A stretch of DNA of 64,000 nt, taken from the NCBI RefSeq assembly GCF_001655055.1, contig NZ_LXEW01000031.1, positions 124,001-188,000 of the forward strand, given 5' to 3'. The notes beneath the pieces are model-generated. The model did not search any database. It saw only the letters and a program-made list of their open reading frames with translations, and was not told where the DNA came from. The DNA comes from Providencia heimbachae ATCC 35613. Its GTDB lineage: Bacteria; Pseudomonadota; Gammaproteobacteria; Enterobacterales; Enterobacteriaceae. Below, piece by piece: positions 1-8,261 of the stretch; the first letter of the stretch is position 1, and each line of letters begins with the position of its first letter. Made by a program: the position numbers and the translations under genes.

Positions 1-344
1 GGATGGGAGAGCGTAACTTAACGGCTTACTATGATGCGGTTAATGCAGGGAAAAAACCGTTGATGATGTTAATGCACACCACTGATTCACAATATCAATG
101 GCGCCATCAGCTTCAAGCAGGGATAGAAACAGCACGCATTGTTCTCGACCAATTCACACCACACACAGCGCAACTCATCCCATTATTACAACAATGGCAC
201 CAAGCTGGGCTCACTCTAGATAACTCAAGTTGCCTTCGACTCACTAATGAAGGACGTTTTTGGGCCAGTAATATTTTACAGTCACTCCAAGAACTGATTA
301 TACAACTCAATTTGCCGCAACCTGCGGGCGAAAAAATAATTTAA
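1..344 (+). CDS. chuW: ChuW/HutW-type anaerobic heme-degrading radical SAM enzyme, C-terminal fragment
   Basis: Only the last ~114 codons are in the window; the frame is open to position 1, so the gene starts upstream. The visible part is the C-terminal region beyond the radical SAM core, so the CxxxCxxC motif cannot be seen here. The call rests on resemblance to the C-terminus of ChuW/HutW proteins and mainly on order: it is followed by chuX, chuY, chuU and chuV exactly as in the E. coli/Shigella chu operon. ChuW opens the porphyrin ring of heme under anaerobic conditions, releasing iron and anaerobilin. The stop is 11 bases before the chuX start, with an AAGGAG ribosome site between. Family assignment of the fragment alone would be only moderate. 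Confidence 0.75.
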   Translation, partial: MGERNLTAYYDAVNAGKKPLMMLMHTTDSQYQWRHQLQAGIETARIVLDQFTPHTAQLIPLLQQWHQAGLTLDNSSCLRLTNEGRFWASNILQSLQELIIQLNLPQPAGEKII

Positions 345-355
345 AGGAGCTTTTA

Positions 356-853
356 ATGAGCAACGCTAGTTTATCTGATTTTTTAAAAACTGAACCCGAC
401 GGCACGTTAGAAACCATTGCAAAACAATATAATACAACCCTACTTGAAGTCGTGAAAAATCTTCCCGTTCATGTATTAACTCAAGGCGGTTCTTTTGACC
501 TTGTCTGGGATACCGTAAATGAATGGGGAAATGTAACAACCTTGGTGCATACCGATGATGTTATTCTCGAGTTTTCGGGTGAACTTCCTTCGGGCTTTCA
601 TCGCCATGGCTACTTTAATTTGCGCGGCAAAAAAGGTATGACAGGGCATATCAAGGCTGAAAATTGCACACATATTGCTTTGGTAGAACGAAAGTTTATG
701 GGAATGGATACCGCTTCAATCCTTTTTTTTAATCAATCAGGTAACGCCATGTTTAAAATATTCTTAGGTCGCGATGAGCATCGCCAACTCCTCATCGAAC
801 AGCTAGAAGCCTTCCGCTCTCTCGCTAAAACCTTAAAAGGGGCAATTCAATGA
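356..853 (+). CDS. chuX: heme utilization cytosolic carrier protein HutX/ChuX
   Basis: 165-residue protein, the normal length of HutX/ChuX, small cytoplasmic proteins that bind heme and are thought to pass it to the degrading enzymes. The sequence has the family pattern of an N-terminal helical segment (about 1-45) and a beta-rich body with the HRHGYFNLRG stretch near residue 82. An AAGGAG ribosome site lies 7 bases before the ATG. Its last 4 bases overlap the start of chuY (ATGA), which suggests translational coupling in one chuWXYUV transcript. Fur/iron control is expected for the operon, but the promoter lies outside the window. Confidence 0.88.
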   Translation: MSNASLSDFLKTEPDGTLETIAKQYNTTLLEVVKNLPVHVLTQGGSFDLVWDTVNEWGNVTTLVHTDDVILEFSGELPSGFHRHGYFNLRGKKGMTGHIKAENCTHIALVERKFMGMDTASILFFNQSGNAMFKIFLGRDEHRQLLIEQLEAFRSLAKTLKGAIQ

Positions 854-1473
854 GTCCTTGGTTAATTTTTGGTGCCGGTGGTAAAGGGGTTGGCGCCTTG
901 GCAGCTAGCCTTGCTTTCGCTGAAAAACGGCCTGTGATTGCCTTAGTGCGTAACCAAGATGCCGCCGATAAATTAACCGCACTTGGTGCTCAAGTGTTTG
1001 TTGGCGATGCCTGCGATGAAGCCATCGTGACTAAAGCTTGCCAAGCAGCAGGGGTGTCCGCAACGATCATATCGACCATGGGGGGCTCGCAAGATTATCT
1101 GGCTCATCGAACCGTCATTGATTGTGCTGAAAAAGCAGGAATTTCTCGCATGATATTAGTCACATCTCTCGGATGCGGCGATTCTTGGCAGTATTTATCC
1201 CCTCGAGCCCGCGCAGCATTTGGCCAAGCCGTTCGGGAAAAATCACTCGCGGAATCATGGTTACAAAGTAGCCAACTGGATTTTGCTATCTTACGCCCCG
1301 GAGGGCTTCTTCATGGGGATGCGACGGGTAAAGCGATACGCCAACAAGATAATGAAGCTCATGGCTTAGTTATGCGTGCCGATGTTGCCGCTCATATCCA
1401 CCAATTAGCGCTTGAGACTGAATTAAAAAAACAAATTTATAGCCTAGTTCAACCCGCGTTAACGCCGGCTTAA
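850..1473 (+). CDS. chuY: ChuY-like NAD(P)-binding reductase of anaerobic heme breakdown
   Basis: 207 residues with an N-terminal Rossmann fingerprint (FGAGGKGVGA, residues 7-16) and an overall short-chain, NAD(P)H-binding fold of the NmrA/SDR-atypical kind. In E. coli ChuY reduces anaerobilin, the product made by ChuW from heme, and the gene sits in the same place between chuX and chuU. It overlaps chuX by 4 bases. A conserved ILRPGG motif in the C-terminal half (about residues 154-159) is typical of this NAD(P)-binding superfamily. The function is carried over from the family and gene order. Confidence 0.8.
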   Translation: MSPWLIFGAGGKGVGALAASLAFAEKRPVIALVRNQDAADKLTALGAQVFVGDACDEAIVTKACQAAGVSATIISTMGGSQDYLAHRTVIDCAEKAGISRMILVTSLGCGDSWQYLSPRARAAFGQAVREKSLAESWLQSSQLDFAILRPGGLLHGDATGKAIRQQDNEAHGLVMRADVAAHIHQLALETELKKQIYSLVQPALTPA

Positions 1474-1479
1474 AACATC

Positions 1480-1512
1480 GCGGTCAGCTCAAATCTGGCC
1501 GCTTTATCTTTT
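1480..1512 (+). terminator. intercistronic hairpin between chuY and chuU
   Basis: GCGGTCA (1480-1486) pairs with TGGCCGC (1496-1502), with one G-T wobble, and is followed by the T-rich tract TTTATCTTTT. It looks like an intrinsic terminator or attenuator that would lower expression of the downstream permease and ATPase genes. Its activity is not known. Confidence 0.4.
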
Positions 1513-1527
1513 GTGAGATAATGGAAT

Positions 1528-2514
1528 ATGACCGATTTACGATCCCCTCTTCATACACTGATTGGACTCAGTATTCTACTTGCCGCATTGGTCTTTATTG
1601 CATCAGGACAGGGGGCTCTGAAGCTCACCTTCTCTTCATTACAAGATGAACGTTATTTTGATATTTGGCTGAATATTAGGCTTCCTCGGGTATTACTTGC
1701 CGTACTCGTTGGAGGTGCGCTTGCTGCATCAGGGGTGATTATGCAAGGGCTTTTCCGTAACCCAATGGCAGATCCTGCATTACTTGGTGTGAGCAGCGGT
1801 TCCGCATTAATGGTTGGGATTGCGATCGTTTTTCCTTTTTCATTTCCTGCCATTTTAGCGCTCTATGAGCAGATGATTTACGCTATCGTTGGTAGCTTGG
1901 TCGTCTGTTCCATTATCTATCTCATTAGTCGTCGTTATACCCACGGTGGCGTCATGCAATTATTACTCGCTGGTATTGCGATTAATGCCCTTTGTGGGGC
2001 AGCAATTGGTGTACTGAGCTATGTTGGCGATGAGCAGCAACTGCGCCAACTCACGCTGTGGATGATGGGAAATTTGGGTCAGGCACAATGGCCAACATTG
2101 CTGGTATGTACCTCCTTTATTTTTCCTGCACTGATTTTTGCCAATAACCTGAGTAAACGCCTAAACCTATTACAACTCGGTGATGAGGAAGCCCACTACC
2201 TCGGCATCAATGTTCGTCGTACCAGACAACAATTGTTATTAATAAGCTCGTTACTTGTTGGTGCCGCCGTTGCAGTCAGCGGTGTAATTGGCTTTGTTGG
2301 TTTGGTTATTCCTCACCTTGTCCGTATGACGATTGGTGCTGATCACCGCTGGTTATTACCTTGCTCAACACTGGCAGGGGCTTGTTTATTATTAGGCGCC
2401 GATACACTAGCCAGAACCGTTGTCCAACCTGCGGAAATGCCTGTTGGGCTGCTCACTAGCCTTATTGGTGGCCCCTATTTTTTGTGGCTGATTTTACGTG
2501 TGCGGAGACAATAA
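1528..2514 (+). CDS. chuU: heme ABC transporter permease (FecCD family)
   Basis: 328-residue polytopic membrane protein with the features of FecCD/BtuC-type permeases: many hydrophobic segments, the [18 protein letters not shown] region at about 53-70, and [10 protein letters not shown] near residues 260-269, which contains the coupling region that contacts the ATPase. It would form the homodimeric inner-membrane channel for heme handed over by a periplasmic ChuT-like protein (not in this window). The stop overlaps the ATG of the ATPase gene (TAATG), consistent with a matched permease/ATPase pair. Substrate is inferred from the neighbouring chuWXY genes. Confidence 0.88.
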   Translation: MTDLRSPLHTLIGLSILLAALVFIASGQGALKLTFSSLQDERYFDIWLNIRLPRVLLAVLVGGALAASGVIMQGLFRNPMADPALLGVSSGSALMVGIAIVFPFSFPAILALYEQMIYAIVGSLVVCSIIYLISRRYTHGGVMQLLLAGIAINALCGAAIGVLSYVGDEQQLRQLTLWMMGNLGQAQWPTLLVCTSFIFPALIFANNLSKRLNLLQLGDEEAHYLGINVRRTRQQLLLISSLLVGAAVAVSGVIGFVGLVIPHLVRMTIGADHRWLLPCSTLAGACLLLGADTLARTVVQPAEMPVGLLTSLIGGPYFLWLILRVRRQ

Positions 2515-3284
2515 TGATTGTTGCTAATAACTTAAACTATCGTGCTGGTGGGCGACAAATTACCCATAATGTCTCTTTAACTTTACCTAATGGTGAAATA
2601 ACCGCTATCTTAGGCCCAAATGGTGCAGGAAAATCAACCCTATTACGCCAACTCACCGGCTATCTACCCTCAGATAGCGGCGATTGTTCATTATTGGGAA
2701 AATCACTCAAAAGTTGGCAACCCGAAGCTCTTTCACGTGTTCGAGCCGTTATGCGCCAAAGTAGCCATATGGCTTTTTCATTTTGCGTTCATGATATTGT
2801 TCGTATGGGATGTCACGCCTATTCTTCATCAAAAAATAAGGATAATACACGCCATATCATGGCGTTATGTGATTGTGAGAGTTTAGCACGACGTGATTAT
2901 ATGAGCTTATCTGGGGGTGAACAGCAACGTGTTCAGTTGGCGAGATTACTGGCGCAGCTTTGGGAAGATGAACCTTCACCTAAATGGTTATTTCTCGATG
3001 AACCCACTTCTGCCCTTGATATTCATCATCAACAACATCTTTTTAGGTTATTACGCCATTTAGTACAGGCTCAAAAATTAAACGTCTGTTGTGTACTTCA
3101 TGACTTAAACCTTGCAGCTCGCTTTACTGATAGAGTTATATTGATGGAACAAGGACGTATTGTGGCTAATGGCAAACCAAATGAAATTCTTACTGAACAA
3201 CATATTAGCCCCCTTTATCAAGCAGACATTTCCATTATTCCAGACCCAAATTATGGTGTTCCGCTCATTACTTTAAATCCTTAA
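2514..3284 (+). CDS. chuV: heme ABC transporter ATP-binding protein
   Basis: 256-residue ABC ATPase (HmuV/ChuV). Walker [10 protein letters not shown] is near residues 34-42, the signature [12 protein letters not shown] near 137, and Walker B with [11 protein letters not shown] near 164. The ATG at 2514 overlaps the chuU stop (TAATG); it begins the protein directly at its first beta strand as in HmuV, so an upstream in-frame start at 2484 inside chuU is unlikely. It energises heme import through ChuU. It ends the operon and is followed by a strong hairpin. Confidence 0.9.
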   Translation: MIVANNLNYRAGGRQITHNVSLTLPNGEITAILGPNGAGKSTLLRQLTGYLPSDSGDCSLLGKSLKSWQPEALSRVRAVMRQSSHMAFSFCVHDIVRMGCHAYSSSKNKDNTRHIMALCDCESLARRDYMSLSGGEQQRVQLARLLAQLWEDEPSPKWLFLDEPTSALDIHHQQHLFRLLRHLVQAQKLNVCCVLHDLNLAARFTDRVILMEQGRIVANGKPNEILTEQHISPLYQADISIIPDPNYGVPLITLNP

Positions 3285-3288
3285 TGCA

Positions 3289-3329
3289 TTAATAGCGTCG
3301 GCTTACTTAATGCAAGCCGACGCTATTAA
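3289..3329. terminator. strong palindromic hairpin between converging chuV and smvA
   Basis: A perfect 16-bp stem (3289-3304 with 3314-3329, core AGCGTCGGCTT/AAGCCGACGCT) with a 9-base loop lies between two converging genes. T-tracts are modest on both sides (TTTTT at about 3345 on +). It probably serves as a shared bidirectional terminator. Confidence 0.7.
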
Positions 3330-3337
3330 CGTTCTAA

Positions 3338-4822
3338 TCATCTGTTTTTACGGAAAAATAGAGGAATGAAAGTAATACACAACACTAACACCACTATCGT
3401 TGCGACCATCACCGCAAAAAATGCCTGATCAAATGCCATACTGGCTTGGTTAAGTAATAAATGCGCATCTTGTTTAGGCAATTTCTCTGCCACAATCAAG
3501 GCTTCATCAAGGCTATCATAGGCTTTGTTATTGAATGCCAAACGCTCAGGTAAAGATAATTTAATGGTGTACATCGCACTCATTAAACCGCCCATAAAAG
3601 TGACACCCAATACGCTACCCAATTCATAAGCAACACCTTCAATCGAGGCCGCCATTCCCGTTTTTTCATCTGGTGCATTGAGCATGACAGCCGTAGATGC
3701 GGTTGTAAAAATAGCGCCTAAACCAAAGCCAATTAAGAATAAGAAAAACAACAGCATAATTCCGGTAGATATTTGATAACTATACGCTAACCCAATAACA
3801 CCGATTAATGTACAACCAAACCCCAGTATGGTAAGTCGGCCTTCGCCAATTTTATGTAAAAAGACACCGGCCAGTGGTGAGGCCAGTACCGAGGCAATTG
3901 GAATTGGAATAATGTACAAAGCCGCTTGAAGTGGCGTATATCCCAAAACTAACTGCAATCTTTGGCTTAACAATAATTCAACGCCAACGATAATGACGAT
4001 GGAGAGTATCGCCATGATGATCCCAGCGCTAAATCTCGGATTGCGCATTAATGCAAAATCAATCATCGGTGATTCAGAGGTCACTTGTCGACGACTGAAA
4101 ATTGCCAAGAAAAAGATACCTATCGTCCCGGAGACAACCACTGTTAGCCAATCCGTATAAGGTTTACCGAGTTCTTTTATCGCATAAATCGAACTTATTA
4201 GCCCAATCAACACCAGAACTGAACCAATATAATCAATTTTTTTCTGGCTAGGCTCCCCACATTTAGGGATCACGTAGTAAGCAAATGGCAGCACCAACAG
4301 TACAACGGGAACATTAATTAGAAAGACCGAACCCCACCAAAAATGGCTCAGCAGCGCTCCGCCGACTAAAGGCCCTATTGCAGCGCCGCCAGATGCAACC
4401 GCAGACCAAATACCAATCGCTAACGCCCTTTCTTTTGGATCTAAAAAGACATGTCTGACAATCGCTAGCGTTGCGGGCATACTCACCGCTGCACCGACAG
4501 CCAGAAAGCCTCGTGATAAAATTAAGCTCATCGCTGTGGGGGAAAATGCCGCGCACAATGATGCAAGAGCAAAAAGAGGAAGCCCCAGCAAAAACATACG
4601 TTTATGACCCACTTTATCACTTAACATACCCGCCGCTGGCAATAGCCCAGCAACAACCAGTGGGTAAGCATTCATAATCCACAATTTTTCAGACGCGGTT
4701 GCCCCCAAATCATGGGTTAATTTAGGTAATGCGGTATAAAGTACCGTGACATCAATAACGATAAGAAACAGTACACTCGAGACTAAAAGAAGAACAATCC
4801 AGCGTTTATAATCTGCTAACAT
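3338..4822 (-). CDS. smvA: MFS efflux pump of the DHA2 family, SmvA-like
   Basis: 494-residue membrane protein with 14 probable transmembrane segments. The motif-A-like loop LSDKVGHKRMF lies at about 67-77, and VTVLYTALPKL early in helix 1 is typical of DHA2 drug:proton antiporters. It resembles SmvA, the methyl viologen/cationic biocide exporter of Enterobacterales. The diverging TetR-family gene next door matches the smvA-smvR arrangement. Known SmvA substrates include acriflavine, ethidium and chlorhexidine-type cations; those are family knowledge, not visible here. Expression is likely held down by the repressor encoded at 4917. Confidence 0.78.
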   Translation of the reverse strand: MLADYKRWIVLLLVSSVLFLIVIDVTVLYTALPKLTHDLGATASEKLWIMNAYPLVVAGLLPAAGMLSDKVGHKRMFLLGLPLFALASLCAAFSPTAMSLILSRGFLAVGAAVSMPATLAIVRHVFLDPKERALAIGIWSAVASGGAAIGPLVGGALLSHFWWGSVFLINVPVVLLVLPFAYYVIPKCGEPSQKKIDYIGSVLVLIGLISSIYAIKELGKPYTDWLTVVVSGTIGIFFLAIFSRRQVTSESPMIDFALMRNPRFSAGIIMAILSIVIIVGVELLLSQRLQLVLGYTPLQAALYIIPIPIASVLASPLAGVFLHKIGEGRLTILGFGCTLIGVIGLAYSYQISTGIMLLFFLFLIGFGLGAIFTTASTAVMLNAPDEKTGMAASIEGVAYELGSVLGVTFMGGLMSAMYTIKLSLPERLAFNNKAYDSLDEALIVAEKLPKQDAHLLLNQASMAFDQAFFAVMVATIVVLVLCITFIPLFFRKNR

Positions 4823-4868
4823 AAAATCATCTCAATAAGTTTATTTGACCGCCATTTAGTGGTGATCG

Positions 4869-4894
4869 TGCTACAATATAAATCCATACGTATG
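4869..4894 (+). promoter_or_regulatory. smvA/smvR intergenic promoter and candidate SmvR operator
   Basis: A perfect 10-bp palindrome CATACGTATG (4885-4894) lies between the two divergent genes. On the + strand an extended -10 element (TGCTACAAT, 4869-4877) would start smvR transcription almost at the palindrome. On the - strand the palindrome falls between a poor -35-like TTTTCA and TATATT, so a bound repressor could block both genes. Typical TetR operators are short palindromes in this position. Binding has not been shown here. Confidence 0.5.
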
Positions 4895-4916
4895 TATTGA
4901 AAAGAGGTTTTTCTAA

Positions 4917-5456
4917 ATGGGACGTCAACGAACAATCGACAGAGAAAAATTATTAAACATGGCGGAAGAGATTGTCGTCACTCAAGGCGCTTCCGCCCTC
5001 ACCATTGATGCGGTTGCTAAAGCAATGGGGATATCAAAAGGTGGCGTTCAATACTGCTTTGGAAATAAAGATGCCTTAATTGATGCCATGTTTGAGCGCT
5101 GGGGACAATCTTATGACGAAGTTTTTGAAAAAACGATAAAAGGCGATGATTCACCCGAAGGCCATGTTTTTGCCCATATGCAAGCCACCCACCAGCACGA
5201 TAAAGTGGCGATGGCAAAAGGCGCTGCACTGATGGCTTCTTTATTACAAACCCCTGAATACCTAGAAAGCACCCGTCAATGGTATCGTGAACGGATCGCA
5301 AATTTAGATACCAGCACAGAAAAAGGGAAACGCGCCAGACTGATCTTCTTAGCCACAGAAGGGGCTTTTATGATGCGTTATTTTGGGCTAATGGAAATTG
5401 ATGATAATGAATGGCAATCAATGTTTTCAGATATGAATAACTTATTGAATATATAA
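4917..5456 (+). CDS. smvR: TetR-family repressor, SmvR-like
   Basis: 179 residues. The N-terminal ~50 residues form a TetR helix-turn-helix (TIDAVAKAMGISKGGVQYCFGNKDALIDAMF); the rest is an all-helical ligand-binding/dimerisation domain. It is divergent from smvA with 94 bases between them, as smvR is in Klebsiella and relatives, where loss of the repressor raises biocide efflux. An AGAGG-like ribosome site precedes the ATG. The symbol rests on the pairing with smvA plus family features. Confidence 0.75.
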   Translation: MGRQRTIDREKLLNMAEEIVVTQGASALTIDAVAKAMGISKGGVQYCFGNKDALIDAMFERWGQSYDEVFEKTIKGDDSPEGHVFAHMQATHQHDKVAMAKGAALMASLLQTPEYLESTRQWYRERIANLDTSTEKGKRARLIFLATEGAFMMRYFGLMEIDDNEWQSMFSDMNNLLNI

Positions 5457-5534
5457 GATAAATAATCTTTTTTTGATATCAGTATTAATCGCCATTTTAT
5501 AAACTAATGAAAACAAACATAAATGGAGGTTGTT

Positions 5535-6563
5535 ATGATATTTTTCGATAAAAAAGTAATACCGAGTCATCATTATCCCAAACCGACCCCACCAAAGAAA
5601 CGAAACTTTATTCTTGAAAACATAATAAAAATCAAAGTATTATATTCAAATAACAAGAAAAACAAAATTAAAACTGAAGAAAAACAAAAAATCAAAAACC
5701 AAAAAGAACAATTACCAATTAAATCCATAAAAAATTACGTTGTTGATAGTAAAACGATTACGTTATCAACACATAAAGAACCGATTAAACCCGTAAAAAA
5801 TCACATTATTGATAATAAAAAAATTAAGTTATCAATACATGAAGCACCTTTAATTAAGGCGAATTCAATTCAGAGCACAGTAAAAAAAGAAACAAACATC
5901 AGTGAAATAGATGTTTTTTCTGAAAAATTAAAAAACATAAATGTCATATATAAAAACAATGATTTTGGAACGAACCATAAACCTAAATATTTAATCAAAA
6001 ACCATAATAAACCTATTCCTCGCTATAATAATTCAGATAACACAATAAGGATCACTAACGCTAATTACCTTGGTAAAGGCGAGTATGGTTCAGCTTATAG
6101 GATAGGCAAATTTGTCATTAAGATCCCCCATGAACATATAGATTTTAAATATAATAAGCATGCTGATTATGACCGTTGCTCAAGAATATTAAATGATATA
6201 AATCATGATATTAATTTTTCTCGTGTTATAACCTTAAATAATGGTAACCAAATTTTAGTAACTCAATTTATTGATGGTAAATCGGTAGAAAATAAAAAAG
6301 CATTTGATTTTGTTCGATCACAAGGACGTATTATTTTTGATTATGGTTCAAAAGGAAATGTCAGAGAGGACAAGCAAGGTAAGCTTTATTTAATTGATGC
6401 GGACTTTATTGCTCAACCAAGAAGGCTATACAGAACACCTTCATTAGGAACATTTACGATACATCATATCTATAGTAGTCACTTAAAAAAACACCCAATA
6501 AGATTAAACGAAACAACGCCATTATATTATCCGGAAATCAATTATTTATTAACTAATAAATAA
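5535..6563 (+). CDS. kinase-like protein resembling OspG/NleH-type effectors, with repeat-bearing lysine-rich N-terminus
   Basis: 342 residues from the ATG at 5535, which has a GGAGG site 6 bases upstream; an ATG at 5523 overlaps that site and is less likely. The C-terminal half has protein-kinase signs: a glycine-rich loop LGKGEYGSAY (about 179-188), FVIKIP with candidate lysine K196, a catalytic-loop-like DYGSKGN (D269, N275), and LIDADF in place of DFG (D288). No HRD motif is present, as in the small atypical effector kinases of type III secretion systems. The N-terminal ~140 residues are Lys/Asn/Ile-rich, without a hydrophobic signal, and contain two 22-residue tandem copies. The gene is much richer in A+T than its neighbours, suggesting transfer. 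The family call is tentative. Confidence 0.5.
   Translation: MIFFDKKVIPSHHYPKPTPPKKRNFILENIIKIKVLYSNNKKNKIKTEEKQKIKNQKEQLPIKSIKNYVVDSKTITLSTHKEPIKPVKNHIIDNKKIKLSIHEAPLIKANSIQSTVKKETNISEIDVFSEKLKNINVIYKNNDFGTNHKPKYLIKNHNKPIPRYNNSDNTIRITNANYLGKGEYGSAYRIGKFVIKIPHEHIDFKYNKHADYDRCSRILNDINHDINFSRVITLNNGNQILVTQFIDGKSVENKKAFDFVRSQGRIIFDYGSKGNVREDKQGKLYLIDADFIAQPRRLYRTPSLGTFTIHHIYSSHLKKHPIRLNETTPLYYPEINYLLTNK
5715..5846 (+). repeat. two tandem 66-bp coding repeats in the kinase-like gene
   Basis: Two adjacent 22-codon units (5715-5780 and 5781-5846) encode related peptides of the pattern PIKxxKNxxxDxKxIxLSxH; 11 of 22 residues are identical between the copies. Synonymous differences show the copies are old rather than a recent duplication. 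Confidence 0.75.
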
Positions 6564-6571
6564 ATAATCTA

Positions 6572-6616
6572 AAATATAAATCCGGTTTAATATTAATAAA
6601 CACCGGATTTATATTT
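6572..6616. terminator. bidirectional hairpin after the kinase-like gene
   Basis: A perfect 15-bp stem (6572-6586 with 6602-6616, core ATAAATCCGGT/ACCGGATTTAT) lies between two converging genes. The AT-rich outer arms give A-runs before and T-rich sequence after on both strands, typical of shared intrinsic terminators. Confidence 0.75.
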
Positions 6617-6629
6617 ATATATTCGATTA

Positions 6630-7706
6630 TTATTTTTTATCATAAACACTTGGAACAAAAACATTTTTTTCAATCATTTTTTCAATTTGTTTATTCAAAA
6701 TCGTTTCACGATAGTGTTGATGATTACCTTGTGGCTCATGTAAATAGGTGTTTTTCGGGTAGATCGGATTTTCATAAATCAGCTGAGCACATTCGGTACG
6801 AATATCTTTCAGCCAGTTACTCACTGAGGCATTAGAGCGATGATAACGCATTGCTTCAATATCAATCACACCGTAGACATAGGTTGAACCGTTCGTATCT
6901 TCTTGTTTACCGACAATTTTACCTTTGTAATCCACGATCAATGAACGCCCACCACCACAATCTATTGGCGCTTTGGTGGTTGGAAACATATACATAGAGC
7001 CGATATTAGGCGCAACTACATAAAAATTATTTTCAAGCGCTCTGGCTCTATTAGAAATTTCAAATAGGTCATTCTCAGTAAACGGGGTAGGCAAAGAGGC
7101 GCGATATACCACTTCCGCACCATTTAAAGCCAACCCGCGACCATTTTCAGGGAAGTTACCTTCCATTGCCATCATAACGCCTAAACGACCTATTTCAGTA
7201 TCGACTACTGGCCAAAACGATTGTAGCGAACGCCCATATTTTTTAATCCATTCATCATATAAATCGTGAGGAGAAGCGGAGCGCTCACAAGGTAATAGCG
7301 ATGACATTTTATGATGCTTCAGGATAATGTTGCCTTTCGGATCGATAACAAACCCTACATTGAACATAATTCCCGGCCAATCAGGATCACGAGTCTTGGC
7401 CTGCGCCATAATGAATACATTTTGAGATTTAGCGAGTTCCCCTAATCGATCAGTTTCTGGTCCCGGTATATCGATTGCGCCATCATTTAAAAATTCTGAA
7501 ATAGGCAAATCCAGCGCTTCATCATTGAAACCTTGTAAAGCGCCCTCAGGAAGAACTAACAATCGGACAGGAAGATCTAATGAGGATAACCATAACGCAC
7601 CATGGGATAACTCCTCAAGATGGTCGATATTTTTCATAATATCGCTACGTGTTTGTATACCCCAAGTTGTAGGCACTAAACCAACTACACCATATGGTTT
7701 GATCAT
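6630..7706 (-). CDS. nitrilase-superfamily protein, aliphatic amidase/formamidase-like, with catalytic Cys replaced by Ala
   Basis: 358 residues, the length of aliphatic amidases (AmiE/AmiF). The superfamily glutamate is in LPEGALQG (E54) and the lysine in LKHHKMSS (K133). The third catalytic position, normally the Cys of C-Y-D-G-N-Y-P-E in amidases, reads A-M-E-G-N-F-P-E here (A180). The DNA at about 7165-7185 encodes this with no sign of a frameshift and the rest of the fold looks intact. It may therefore be a non-hydrolytic or re-purposed member. It diverges from the MFS carrier gene at 8262, which may be a partner. A normal amidase role should not be assumed. Confidence 0.7.
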   Translation of the reverse strand: MIKPYGVVGLVPTTWGIQTRSDIMKNIDHLEELSHGALWLSSLDLPVRLLVLPEGALQGFNDEALDLPISEFLNDGAIDIPGPETDRLGELAKSQNVFIMAQAKTRDPDWPGIMFNVGFVIDPKGNIILKHHKMSSLLPCERSASPHDLYDEWIKKYGRSLQSFWPVVDTEIGRLGVMMAMEGNFPENGRGLALNGAEVVYRASLPTPFTENDLFEISNRARALENNFYVVAPNIGSMYMFPTTKAPIDCGGGRSLIVDYKGKIVGKQEDTNGSTYVYGVIDIEAMRYHRSNASVSNWLKDIRTECAQLIYENPIYPKNTYLHEPQGNHQHYRETILNKQIEKMIEKNVFVPSVYDKK

Positions 7707-8261
7707 AATAATTCTCCGATTTTATTTTTGTGTTATCTACATTTGTATCGTTCAAAAATTAAACTTATAGAATATTATGCATATGTTAATTTTATGTCAA
7801 ACAAATATTAAATCTACGTTTTGGATATTTAATATTTATTTTAACTCGATTGACAGTCCATAATTTAAAATATAAAAAATAGTATTAATATATTAACAAA
7901 AAACAGAATAGCTTATTTTTTATAAATATAACCTTATGTTATCATTTTAAATAAAACTTAAATATCAATTAGATACAGGTATGCGTGTTTTTTTGTTTTA
8001 AATAAAAATTAATTAAGGAAATCAATTTCATTCTTAAAAATTAAAAATAAAATTAAATAAAAATTAAGTTTAATTAATAAAAGAACAAAAACAAAAGCTG
8101 CATACAATATCCAAATACTGCGTTTATTAAACAATTAATTAACATTTACATTGTGATTTTGATTAAAAAAGTAAATGGTAGATACGGCTTTTCAGATTCT
8201 AAAAAAAATAACAATACCTGCTATTGATAATATCAGTCGAACTACGATTAGAGAGTTATTT
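7707..8261. other. long AT-rich divergent intergenic region
   Basis: About 555 bases between the amidase-like gene and the carrier gene, composed almost wholly of A/T runs and including poly-A and poly-T tracts. No credible gene is visible. It must hold the promoters of both divergent genes, and its composition would suit binding by nucleoid silencers such as H-NS. An in-frame ATG at 8175 could extend the carrier by 29 residues, but has no ribosome site. Confidence 0.5.

Noticed and set aside
5523..5534. Start of the kinase-like gene at 5523
   Set aside because: This ATG overlaps the GGAGG that is well placed for the ATG at 5535.
6630..7706. Amidase-like gene as a frameshifted pseudogene
   Set aside because: The frame is intact over the normal family length; only the nucleophile residue differs.
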